Source: Halorhabdus rudnickae (GTDB lineage: Archaea > Halobacteriota > Halobacteria > Halobacteriales > Haloarculaceae). From it: a stretch of 64,000 nucleotides of DNA. This document shows positions 9,989 to 17,883 of this stretch, in pieces. The stretch covers positions 124,001 through 188,000 of the forward strand of contig NZ_CAAHFB010000001.1 in assembly GCF_900880625.1 (NCBI RefSeq). Reading direction: 5' to 3'. The translations under genes were made by a program, and so were the position numbers. Below the pieces are notes generated by a model. It searched no databases and was not told the DNA's origin. It worked only from the letters and a program-made list of their open reading frames with translations. Numbering within the stretch: the stretch's first letter is position 1; each line of letters begins with the position of its first letter.

Positions 9989-10669
9989 TCAGTACGTCCA
10001 CAGGCGACGAATGCGCGATTCAATCTCCGGGTAGGTGTCCCCCAGCGTCTCCGGGTCGGTCTCGCCGTCGACGTTGATGACGTGTACTTCGCCGCGACGG
10101 CCGCTGTAAACGTCTTGAAAGTCGTAGACGACACCGAGGAGATCGGTTCCATCCGGGACGTGTTCGCTCGCTTCGAGCGCCTCGATCTGGCGGTCGACGT
10201 TGTATTCAACGAGGTGATTGATCGCCGCTTCGCGTTCGAGACCGTCAGGGAGTTTCTCCAGACCTCGTTCGAGCGACGGGGCCAGCAGGTCGACGCAGTG
10301 TTCGATCCCCGGCGGTTCGTCGAGGCCGTCAGTGAGGTGGTCGTAGGTCGCCGTGACGGCGCCACAGCCCGTGTGGCCGACGACGACCGCCACGTCGGTC
10401 CCCGTGTGAGCGATCGGGTAGAGGACGTCGCCTGAAATGACGGCTTCGCCGTCGACTTTCTGGATGACCCGGTTGCCGATGTTGCCACACGTGAACAGGT
10501 CGCCCGGAGCGTCGTTGCCCCACATGTGATCCTGGAGTACCCGCGAGTCCGAACAGCAGACGGTCACTGCCTCCGGGCGCTGGCCGTCCTGGAGCGGGCC
10601 GAACTGGTCGTCGAACGCCTCGGCGTGGGCAGCATTGCCGGTGAGCATCGAGATGAAAATGTCGCGCAT
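9989..10669 (-). CDS. beta-class carbonic anhydrase
   Basis: 226 residues. Interconverts CO2 and bicarbonate using zinc. The signature CCSDSRV provides the first zinc Cys and the Asp-Arg dyad, and VVGHTGCGAV provides the His and second Cys ligands. FTCGNIGNRV is also typical of the family. ATG 10669 (MRDIFISMLTGN) was preferred; the frame extends to a GTG at 10738 with residues that do not look conserved. It lies divergently from an Lrp-type regulator and about 1 kb from a DabB-DabA bicarbonate-accumulation pair, so a role in carbon supply is inferred. Confidence 0.93.
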   Translation of the reverse strand: MRDIFISMLTGNAAHAEAFDDQFGPLQDGQRPEAVTVCCSDSRVLQDHMWGNDAPGDLFTCGNIGNRVIQKVDGEAVISGDVLYPIAHTGTDVAVVVGHTGCGAVTATYDHLTDGLDEPPGIEHCVDLLAPSLERGLEKLPDGLEREAAINHLVEYNVDRQIEALEASEHVPDGTDLLGVVYDFQDVYSGRRGEVHVINVDGETDPETLGDTYPEIESRIRRLWTY

Positions 10670-10862
10670 ACGCGAGCAGAACCCTGCCGACGGTTTAGGG
10701 ATTGAGATTTCTGGTTCGTGGAGTTGTGTCCCGGACACGGTTGATCGGCGCTATCGAACTGTTCGTGGTCGGGGACTGCTCTCGGACGAGCGACCGTCGG
10801 GCGTCTGTCGAATGGCCCCGAAACGTACAACCATAAAGTAGCCTCCTTGCGGAGATACCAGT

Positions 10863-11348
10863 ATGGCCGAGGAGGAACTCGACGAGGTGGACAAAGCGAT
10901 CCTGTATGCACTCCAGGAGGACGCCCGGAACATGTCCTCGGGAGACATCGCGGAGCGAACCGGGACCTCGGATAGTACTGTCCGCAAGCGCATCCAGCGG
11001 CTCGAAACCGATGACGTGATCAAGGATTACAGCGCTAGAGTCGATTACCAGCAGTCGGGCTACCCACTCCGAATGTTGCTCTACTGTACCGCGTCGATCC
11101 CCGAGCGCGGTGACCTGATCCCCGATATCCTGGCTATTGACGGTGTTGTTTCGGTTCAGGAACTGGTCACCGGCGAAGAGAACCTGCTCGTGACTGTCGT
11201 CGGCGAGTCCGACAGTGACATCACCCCTGTCGCACAGGAACTGCTCAATATGGGCCTGACTGTCGCCGACGAAGTGCTCGTCAGAACCCACGAGACGACC
11301 CCGTTCGGCAAGTTCGACACCGGAACCTCGTCCGAACACCGTTCATAG
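10863..11348 (+). CDS. Lrp/AsnC-family transcriptional regulator
   Basis: 161 residues. The N-terminal winged helix-turn-helix covers residues 5-52 (DEVDKAILYALQEDARNMS, then GTSDSTVRKRIQRLE). The C-terminal RAM/AsnC domain begins near residue 68, with GVVSVQELVTGEENLLVTVVG as its core. It starts at ATG 10863 and reads toward the dab genes. Its position between the carbonic anhydrase (divergent) and dabBA (same strand, 331 bases downstream) makes it a candidate regulator of this carbon module; that role is inference. Confidence 0.93.
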   Translation: MAEEELDEVDKAILYALQEDARNMSSGDIAERTGTSDSTVRKRIQRLETDDVIKDYSARVDYQQSGYPLRMLLYCTASIPERGDLIPDILAIDGVVSVQELVTGEENLLVTVVGESDSDITPVAQELLNMGLTVADEVLVRTHETTPFGKFDTGTSSEHRS

Positions 11349-11679
11349 CTGCAGACAGTCGACGCCGCCACAGTCGGCGAGGCTCTCTCGGTGACGCCAC
11401 CGATCACGGACTACGACACACTCGCTCTGTCAGAACCCTTTGTTCTCATCCGGGACGAACCGGCCGATCACGCGTCTGTCCGGGCCGAGAGTCCTTTCGA
11501 TTACCTTGTCAAGAGTGTGTGGTTTACAAAAACACAATGTTCTATAATGAGTATTTTACGAACGGTTTGTGACTATAGGAAGATTTAATAGACAAACTGT
11601 TCTCAAATGGCTATAGAAGCGACCAGAACCAGACCCTAGAGCGGACCTGGGCGATTCAGATGGGTCGTGAGTGACAACG
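11349..11679. other. intergenic region upstream of dabB
   Basis: This 331-base stretch between the Lrp gene and dabB holds no convincing gene; a 65-codon open frame at 11391-11588 has no recognisable protein character. The right half is AT-rich relative to the surroundings and contains the inverted repeat and TATA-like element described separately. Confidence 0.6.
11560..11602. promoter_or_regulatory. inverted repeat around the likely dabBA promoter
   Basis: GAACGGTTTGT at 11560-11570 and ACAAACTGTTC at 11592-11602 form an inverted repeat with 10 of 11 positions matching. They flank a 21-base spacer containing the AT-rich GATTTAATA, which resembles a haloarchaeal TATA element. A degenerate half-like copy (CACAATGTTC) lies just upstream near 11533-11542. 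Arms flanking the core promoter suit a dimeric regulator such as the adjacent Lrp-type protein. The dabB start is about 90 bases downstream. Operator function is inferred. Confidence 0.5.
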
Positions 11680-13164
11680 ATGTCAGGACGCACCTCGAAA
11701 TCGACTGTCGGAGCGCTCCCGGACACGACGGTGGACTCCTCGATCGTGCCCGGTGCACTGACGTGGCTCGTGTGGACGCTGTTTGCCGCGAGCGTCGCCG
11801 TCCTGGCCGCGCGAGTCCGACTGGCCGGGGCCTGGGAGATCGCGGGCGTGCTCGCCATCGACGGTCTGACTGTCCTGCTGTGGGTGGTCGTCACGTTCTT
11901 CAGCGGTATCGTTCACAGCTACTCGCGTCGCTACATGGCAGGCACCCCCCACGAGACGAGCTTTTTCGCCGGGATCTTCGGATTCACGGCAATCGTGATG
12001 GGGCTGGTCGCGGCCGACCACGTCGCCCTCTTTTGGCTTTTGTGGCTGGCGATGGGCCAGGTGATGGCGACGCTCGTCGGCAGCGTCCGGGGATGGAAAC
12101 AGGCACGGGCCGCCGAGCAGGTCGCCCGTAGGTACTTCCTCGCAAGCAGCGCCGTGCTCGGCCTCGCACTCGCAACACTGTGGTGGACGACCGGGTCGAC
12201 GACAGTCTCGGGGATCGCCGCGGCTCCGGCCGGTCTCGGCGGGCCGGTGTGGGTGCTCGCCGCCGGGGCTCTCGTCCTCGCGGCGATGATTCAGTCCGCG
12301 CTGGTGCCGTTTCACACCTGGCTGCTCGCCTCGATGACGGCACCCACGCCCGCCTCGGCGCTGATGCACGCCGGGTTCGTCAACGCGGGCGGCATCCTCC
12401 TGATTCGCTTCGCCCCGGTGCTCACTGTCGACCCGACGCTCATGCTTGCGGTCGTCGTGGTCGGGGCGCTGAGCGCACTCCTCGGAAAACTACTCAAGTC
12501 CGTCCAGCCGGACGTCAAGAGCAAACTGGGCGGATCGACGGTCGGACAGATGGGATTTATGATCATGCAGGCCGGCCTCGGTTTCTTCGGGGCCGCGATC
12601 ACCCACTTGATCCTGCACGGCTTCTACAAGGCCTATCAGTTCCTCAGTGCCGGCGAACGGATCGAGCAGACCAGTCCGGGTACCGCGACCAAACAGGCTC
12701 CCGGCGTCGTCGGCCTCGCCGCTACGGTCCTGACCGGGATCGGTGGCGGCGTGGTGTTCGCGGTCCTGACCGGCGAGGGAATGCACTTCGACAGTGGGAT
12801 CGTCCTCGTGATGATCGTGGTGATCACGACGCTACACGCCGCTCGTAGCGTCGTGGGCCAGATGTCGCTGTCGGCCCCGCTCCGGTACGGCGCGGTCCCG
12901 GCCGTGTTCGTCCCGGCCATCGCTATCTACGCACTCGTCTACGAGGCCGTCTCGGGGCTGTTGGGTGACCTTCCAATCGTGGCTGCCCCCACCGAACTGA
13001 CCGTCGTCCACGGTCTCGTCGTCGGGGGATTCCTCCTTGCATACGTCGCCGTGGACACCGAGTACTACGAGCGGAGTACGCGACTGTACGTCACGCTCGT
13101 GAACGCGACGCAACCGCCAGCTGACACCGTGTTGACCACCAGGAGAGAATACAATGAGCACTGA
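11680..13164 (+). CDS. dabB: DabB: proton-conducting NuoL-like subunit of inorganic carbon accumulator
   Basis: 494 residues with about 12-14 hydrophobic segments, homologous to the NuoL/MrpA antiporter fold. The conserved channel stretch is HTWLLASMTAPTPASALMHAG around residues 208-228. In DAB complexes this subunit is thought to couple cation flow to CO2 hydration by DabA. ATG 11680 was used; an in-frame GTG lies three codons upstream. The stop overlaps the dabA start by 11 bases, so the pair is translationally coupled. No other NADH dehydrogenase or Mrp subunits are adjacent, which supports the DAB assignment over complex I. Confidence 0.88.
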   Translation: MSGRTSKSTVGALPDTTVDSSIVPGALTWLVWTLFAASVAVLAARVRLAGAWEIAGVLAIDGLTVLLWVVVTFFSGIVHSYSRRYMAGTPHETSFFAGIFGFTAIVMGLVAADHVALFWLLWLAMGQVMATLVGSVRGWKQARAAEQVARRYFLASSAVLGLALATLWWTTGSTTVSGIAAAPAGLGGPVWVLAAGALVLAAMIQSALVPFHTWLLASMTAPTPASALMHAGFVNAGGILLIRFAPVLTVDPTLMLAVVVVGALSALLGKLLKSVQPDVKSKLGGSTVGQMGFMIMQAGLGFFGAAITHLILHGFYKAYQFLSAGERIEQTSPGTATKQAPGVVGLAATVLTGIGGGVVFAVLTGEGMHFDSGIVLVMIVVITTLHAARSVVGQMSLSAPLRYGAVPAVFVPAIAIYALVYEAVSGLLGDLPIVAAPTELTVVHGLVVGGFLLAYVAVDTEYYERSTRLYVTLVNATQPPADTVLTTRREYNEH

Positions 13165-15559
13165 ACGCACGATCGAAACCGGGATCGAGAAGGCAGCCAC
13201 CACCGTCGGGTCGGTCTGGCCGATTCACTCGTTCGTGACGGCCAATCCCCTCTCGGGGTTCGAAGAGATGCCGTTCCCGGAGGCGGTCCGGCAGGCGGCC
13301 GATTTACTCGGTGGTCGTGGGTACCCACGCCGGGAGACGTTCCGGGCGGCACTCACTGCTGGTCAAATCGACCGCGAAATCCTCGAATCCGAACTCGCCG
13401 ACCGGGGCTACGAGGATGCCCCGGCGGCGCTGCTCGAACGGATGGACACTGCCGTCGAGGCAGAATCGCCCGATATCGCCACGGAGCGCGCCGAGCACGT
13501 CCTGACGAAGTGGCTCGCGGCGTTCCTCGACGAGGGGCGCGCGAAGTGGCCGATGCCCGACCGCGAAAACGGGTTCTACGCCGCGTTTCACAACGTGATC
13601 GAGCACGACGAGCAGGTCCCGGCTAAAGGAATCGTCGCCGACTTGCCCGAGGACCCCATCGAGGTCATCGGGACCGTCCTGGAACCGTACCCCGAGAGCC
13701 AGTGGATACCGATCTTCGAGGAGCAACTGGCCGCCCTGCCCGGCTGGACCGGGTTCGTCAAACAGCGGGCCGAGAACGACGGTGCTTGGCAGTCGACCTA
13801 CCCGATCACGTTGTCGGGCTATCTCGCGGCTCGTCTCGCGCTCCTGTCGGCGTTCGATGCAGATCTCGACCCCTCGCCCGGCCCTGACGACACGGCACCC
13901 GAGAGAGCCGAGGACATCGCCGACGCCTTTCTGTGTGCGTGGGAGCGGAGCTACCGCACCGAACTCCTCGAAGCAGTCGCAAGCGAGAGCGAGGCGCTCG
14001 CGGACGGTGATCCGGCGGATCGCCCGGACGCCCAACTCGTGTTCTGTATCGACACGCGCTCGGAGGTCATTCGTCGCCACGTCGAGGCAACGGGCAAATA
14101 CGAGACCCACGGGTACGCGGGCTTTTTCGGCGTCCCGATGGAGTATCAGGGATACGACGACGAGGTGTCTGTCGAGGCCTGCCCTCCGATCGTCGATCCC
14201 AAGCACCGCGTCACCGAGTTCCCGACCGACCAGGACGGACAGGCCAGCTACGAACGCTGGTCGGCGATCCGCGAGAGCGTGGGAAAACTCCTCGAGACGC
14301 TGAAATCGAACCCGGCGACTGCCTTCGGCTTCGTCGAGAACGCCGGCAGCGGCTACGGCCTCGCACTGGCGGCCCGGACGCTCGCCCCCGGGCGAGTTCG
14401 TGATCTGTTCGACACGGCTGACGATGCGGTACCGGACGATCACGAGTTCTGTGAGCCTCTCGTGGATCACCAGCACACCTACGCTGGCGACGTGCCGGTC
14501 GGACTGACCCACGAAGAGAAAGTCGAGTACGCCGCGACCGCCTTCGAATTGATGGGCATCGAGACGTTCGGCCGCCTCGTCGCGTTCGTCGGGCACGCAA
14601 GTGAGACGGCGAACAACTCGTTCGATTCGAGTCTTGACTGTGGTGCCTGCGCGGGCAACCCGGGCGGGCCGAACGCCCGCGTCCTGGCGGCGATCTGCAA
14701 CGATCCCGATGTCCAGGCGGCACTGGCCGATCGTGGCATCGATGTCCCCGAAGACACTGTCTTCCTGGCTGGCGAGCACAACACGACCACCGACGAGATC
14801 GAACTGTTCGACGACGCGGTTCCCGAGAGCCACGCCCCGGATCTCACCCAGTTGCGGGACGATCTGGCGACCGCTCGCGAGTCCGCCGCCGAGGAGCGCG
14901 TCTCGTCGACGGGCCGGGAAGACGCTGCGGCCGTCAGCGAGACTGAGCGTCGCGCGGCCGACTGGGCCGAGACCCGCCCCGAGTGGGGGCTGGCCGGCAA
15001 CGCTGGCTTCGTGATCGGCCCGCGGGAACTGACCAGTGACCTCGATCTCGACGGCCGTGCGTTCCTCCACTCCTATGATTGGTCGACCGATCCCGGCGGC
15101 GACGCCCTGGAGTCGATCCTCACCGGGCCGATGGTCGTCACCCAGTGGATCAACACCCAGTATTACTTCTCGACCGTCGACACCGCCGTCTACGGGAGCG
15201 GGTCGAAGACCACTCACAATCCGGTCGGTAACGTCGGCGTCTACCAGGGCAACGGTGGCGACCTGATGACCGGATTACCCGCACAGTCGCTGCAAGCCGC
15301 TGCTGACCAGCTTCACCACCAGCCGCTTCGCCTCTCGACGATCGTTCACGCCCCGGTTGAGCGCGTCACGGACGTACTGGCCGAACACGAGTCACTGACC
15401 GAACTGCTTGACAACGATTGGCTATCGCTGTCGGTCGTCGATCCGACGCAGAACCACCGGGTGTTTCACTACGAAACGGAGCTGTCGTGGCGGCCACTGT
15501 CTGCAGGAACTGAACCAGACCTGAATGTGGAACCGGATCCCGCTGTCGCAGACGATTGA
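13154..15559 (+). CDS. dabA: DabA: DUF2309 carbonic-anhydrase-like subunit of inorganic carbon accumulator
   Basis: 801 residues, family DUF2309 (formerly UPF0753). DabA is a large soluble beta-carbonic-anhydrase-like protein that binds DabB and traps CO2 as bicarbonate. Predicted zinc and active-site residues are present: C298 and D300 in VFCIDTRSE, H481 in VGHASETANN, and C496 in SLDCGACAG. The 15-residue spacing between the last His and Cys equals that known from Halothiobacillus DabA. The N-terminal VWPIHSFVTANPLSGFE is a family hallmark. It overlaps dabB by 11 bases. Together with the beta-carbonic anhydrase at 10 kb this suggests CO2/bicarbonate accumulation for anaplerotic carboxylation. 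Confidence 0.92.
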   Translation: MSTERTIETGIEKAATTVGSVWPIHSFVTANPLSGFEEMPFPEAVRQAADLLGGRGYPRRETFRAALTAGQIDREILESELADRGYEDAPAALLERMDTAVEAESPDIATERAEHVLTKWLAAFLDEGRAKWPMPDRENGFYAAFHNVIEHDEQVPAKGIVADLPEDPIEVIGTVLEPYPESQWIPIFEEQLAALPGWTGFVKQRAENDGAWQSTYPITLSGYLAARLALLSAFDADLDPSPGPDDTAPERAEDIADAFLCAWERSYRTELLEAVASESEALADGDPADRPDAQLVFCIDTRSEVIRRHVEATGKYETHGYAGFFGVPMEYQGYDDEVSVEACPPIVDPKHRVTEFPTDQDGQASYERWSAIRESVGKLLETLKSNPATAFGFVENAGSGYGLALAARTLAPGRVRDLFDTADDAVPDDHEFCEPLVDHQHTYAGDVPVGLTHEEKVEYAATAFELMGIETFGRLVAFVGHASETANNSFDSSLDCGACAGNPGGPNARVLAAICNDPDVQAALADRGIDVPEDTVFLAGEHNTTTDEIELFDDAVPESHAPDLTQLRDDLATARESAAEERVSSTGREDAAAVSETERRAADWAETRPEWGLAGNAGFVIGPRELTSDLDLDGRAFLHSYDWSTDPGGDALESILTGPMVVTQWINTQYYFSTVDTAVYGSGSKTTHNPVGNVGVYQGNGGDLMTGLPAQSLQAAADQLHHQPLRLSTIVHAPVERVTDVLAEHESLTELLDNDWLSLSVVDPTQNHRVFHYETELSWRPLSAGTEPDLNVEPDPAVADD

Positions 15560-15634
15560 CCCTGCAAGCTGTCGCCGGGGTTGTAATGCGGTCGGGTCGC
15601 GTCATTCAATACCACCGCCGACAAAACCACTGTC

Positions 15635-16144
15635 GTGAGCGACGATCAACCCTCGCGTCACGACCGCCTGGACCGCCACCAACTCGGGGGGTCGCGCAAC
15701 TCGCTTCGTCACTGGATCTGGACCCGGAACCCGATCTGGATGCTCGTCGTTCCTGCGATCATCTGGGTTCTTAGACTGGTACCCAGCGTCCGCCTGAAGA
15801 ACGTTGTCCTGCGGGCACTCGGTGCCGAGGTCGGCGACGGAGTGGCGCTTGCGTTCGGCGCGACGCCGGACATACTCTGGCCCGATCTGCTCGTCCTCGA
15901 GGACGACGCCATCGTCGGCTACGACGCGACCCTGCTCTGTCACGAGTATCTTCAGGACGAGTATCGGACGGGCGAGGTCGTGATCGGCGAACGGGCGATG
16001 ATCGGCGCCGGGGCGATCGTCCTGCCGGGCGTCCACGTCGGCCAGGATGCACAGGTTGCGGCGAACTCACTGGTGACCGAGGACGTGCCGGAAGGGACGA
16101 CCGTCGCGGGCGTACCGGCAGAAGTCGTCTCTGGAGAGTCCTGA
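15635..16144 (+). CDS. left-handed beta-helix (hexapeptide) acyltransferase
   Basis: 169 residues from GTG 15635. A basic amphipathic N-terminus and one hydrophobic stretch (PIWMLVVPAIIWVLRLV, about residues 33-49) precede hexapeptide repeats. These end in GEVVIGERAMIGAGAIVLPGVHVG and AANSLVTEDVPEGTTVAGVPAEVV, the classic tail of LbetaH O-acetyltransferases. The membrane-proximal segment suggests action on a membrane or envelope substrate. It follows dabA by 76 bases on the same strand but has no evident link to carbon uptake. Acceptor unknown. Confidence 0.85.
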   Translation: MSDDQPSRHDRLDRHQLGGSRNSLRHWIWTRNPIWMLVVPAIIWVLRLVPSVRLKNVVLRALGAEVGDGVALAFGATPDILWPDLLVLEDDAIVGYDATLLCHEYLQDEYRTGEVVIGERAMIGAGAIVLPGVHVGQDAQVAANSLVTEDVPEGTTVAGVPAEVVSGES

Positions 16145-16149
16145 GGCGG

Positions 16150-16932
16150 CTACCGGATTCTGGTGATCCCCGATCGGAGCACGCGCTGGTTGGGGATGAT
16201 GAACTCGCCGTCGTCGCTCTCGACGTGTGTGACGAAGACGTCGATCTCCTGGACGACGCCACGGTTGCCGTCGATCTCGACCTCGTCGCCGATGCTGTAT
16301 GGTTCGGACAATAGCAGATAAATCCCGGCCGCACCCGCACGCAGCAGGTCACGGAATGCCAGACCGATCAAAAAGAGTAGCCCGACGGCGTAGACCCCGA
16401 GTAGGACGATCAGAGCAGCGGTCGCCACACCGAGTTGGCCAAGCGCGACCAGCCCAGCCACGTAGAAGATACTGTATTTGACCAGTGCCGGCAGTAGCGT
16501 TACTTCCGGGAGTTTGATGCTCTTGAGACGTTCGCTGACCGCCAGCGAGGCCTTGTCGCCGACCACGAGCCCGACGATCACGACGATCGCCGCGAGGAAC
16601 AGGCTCGGGAGATATCCCGTAACGCGCGTCCAGAATAGCTGGGTATCCATCAGCTGGGCGATCTGCAGTGCGATAAACAGTGCCAGCACGTAGACGAACA
16701 GCGCCGATAGCTGAGCGAGGACGCCGACCGTCGACAGCCCGAGGTTACGCATCGTTCGCTCGAAGACTGTCCCCTCGACAGCCTCGTCGACGTTCATCCG
16801 CAACAGGAGGCTGCGTGTCCCGCGCCAGACCAGATACCCCGCCACGGCGCCGATAAACAGGACGATAACCGCGACTGTCACCGCCGTCTCCTCGGAGAAG
16901 AGTGTCCGAATGATTTCGGCGACGTCGACCAT
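16150..16932 (-). CDS. MscS-family mechanosensitive channel
   Basis: 260 residues. Four to five hydrophobic helices (about residues 18-38, 72-95, 105-125, 150-190) lead into the MscS pore and beta-domain. The beta-domain has FRDLLRAGAAGIYLLLSEPYSIGDEVEIDG and ends ESDDGEFIIPNQRVL. The cytoplasmic vestibule is shortened relative to E. coli MscS. It should release solutes on hypo-osmotic shock. Its ATG shares one base with the TGA of the upstream dacZ gene (TGATG), so the two are translationally coupled. Confidence 0.9.
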   Translation of the reverse strand: MVDVAEIIRTLFSEETAVTVAVIVLFIGAVAGYLVWRGTRSLLLRMNVDEAVEGTVFERTMRNLGLSTVGVLAQLSALFVYVLALFIALQIAQLMDTQLFWTRVTGYLPSLFLAAIVVIVGLVVGDKASLAVSERLKSIKLPEVTLLPALVKYSIFYVAGLVALGQLGVATAALIVLLGVYAVGLLFLIGLAFRDLLRAGAAGIYLLLSEPYSIGDEVEIDGNRGVVQEIDVFVTHVESDDGEFIIPNQRVLRSGITRIR

Positions 16933-17738
16933 CAATACTCCTCCGGATCGAGTTCGAGAATCAGCTCGCCGCGCTTGAACGCCCGGACCAGTCCGTCACT
17001 TTCCGAAAGGACGATCGCCGTGGCGTTGGTGTCCCGCGTGATCGCCCCGGCCGCCATGTGACGGGCCCCCAGGCCCTTCGGGATGTCCACGCCCTCGGCG
17101 GAGGGTTCGAGGTACCGGTAGGCCGAGACGATTTTCCCCGCGTCGCTGATAACGAACGCGCCGTCCAGCCGCGAGAACTCCTTGAGCATCACGTTCACGA
17201 TGGGATCGCCCACGTGGACGTGGCTCTTCTCGAAGGGATTGTAGCTGAGCGGGCGGGACTTGTTCATGACCTTCCCCGCGTCGCCCACGACGAACAGCGC
17301 GCCGACCGGCTTGCCCTTCTGGCCCTTCTTGCCGAGTTCGATCGCCACTTCGACGACGTCACGGATAACTCCCGGCTCCGCACGTGAGTTGACGAACAGA
17401 TCGTAGACGCCGGATTCGGTGAACTCCCCGGCCCGAATCCGCACGGCCGTGTCCACGTCGTCCCCATAGGTCGTCGCCAGACACAGCAACTGGTCGTTCT
17501 CGCCGACGTACTCCTTTTCGAGCGCGCCCTCGATGCCGAAGCGAATCCGGTCTGAGAGTTCCGAGAACTCCACCGGCAACTCCACGAACTGATCTGCCCC
17601 CCGCTCGTCCTCGTCGCTCACCACCACCACGTCGTGGTCCTCGATCAATCGATCGTGGAGGTCCGATCCGGGACTGAAGAGCACAACCCCATCCAGATCG
17701 GCCGCAAGTGAACCGAGAACGTCGTCGATCTCGCTCAT
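16932..17738 (-). CDS. dacZ: diadenylate cyclase DacZ (c-di-AMP synthase)
   Basis: 268 residues. Makes cyclic di-AMP from two ATP. An N-terminal domain of about 110 residues precedes the DisA_N/DAC domain. The catalytic DGA motif is in SRLDGAFVISDAGKI, and GLGARHMAAGAIT is the RHxAA nucleotide-binding motif. I chose ATG 17738 (MSEIDDVLG); the frame open to 17825 starts with unrelated residues. It is coupled to the MscS gene downstream. c-di-AMP is linked to osmotic regulation in Haloferax and in bacteria, which fits this neighbour. Confidence 0.93.
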   Translation of the reverse strand: MSEIDDVLGSLAADLDGVVLFSPGSDLHDRLIEDHDVVVVSDEDERGADQFVELPVEFSELSDRIRFGIEGALEKEYVGENDQLLCLATTYGDDVDTAVRIRAGEFTESGVYDLFVNSRAEPGVIRDVVEVAIELGKKGQKGKPVGALFVVGDAGKVMNKSRPLSYNPFEKSHVHVGDPIVNVMLKEFSRLDGAFVISDAGKIVSAYRYLEPSAEGVDIPKGLGARHMAAGAITRDTNATAIVLSESDGLVRAFKRGELILELDPEEY

Positions 17739-17883
17739 TATCGTATCAGATAACCTAACAGGAAAAAAGCTTTGTGGGCGGGTCCGACGGGGATCGATTT
17801 CGGGGATTCGCGGTAGGCAACACATCGTGCGTGAAAAATGTCCCCGCTGGCATCGTCAGTCCTGCCAGTACTGGCTGGTACTG

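Noticed and set aside
13304-15217. 637-codon open frame on the minus strand
   Set aside because: Exact antisense shadow of dabA; high-GC codon use leaves this frame open. dabA has conserved catalytic residues, this frame has none.
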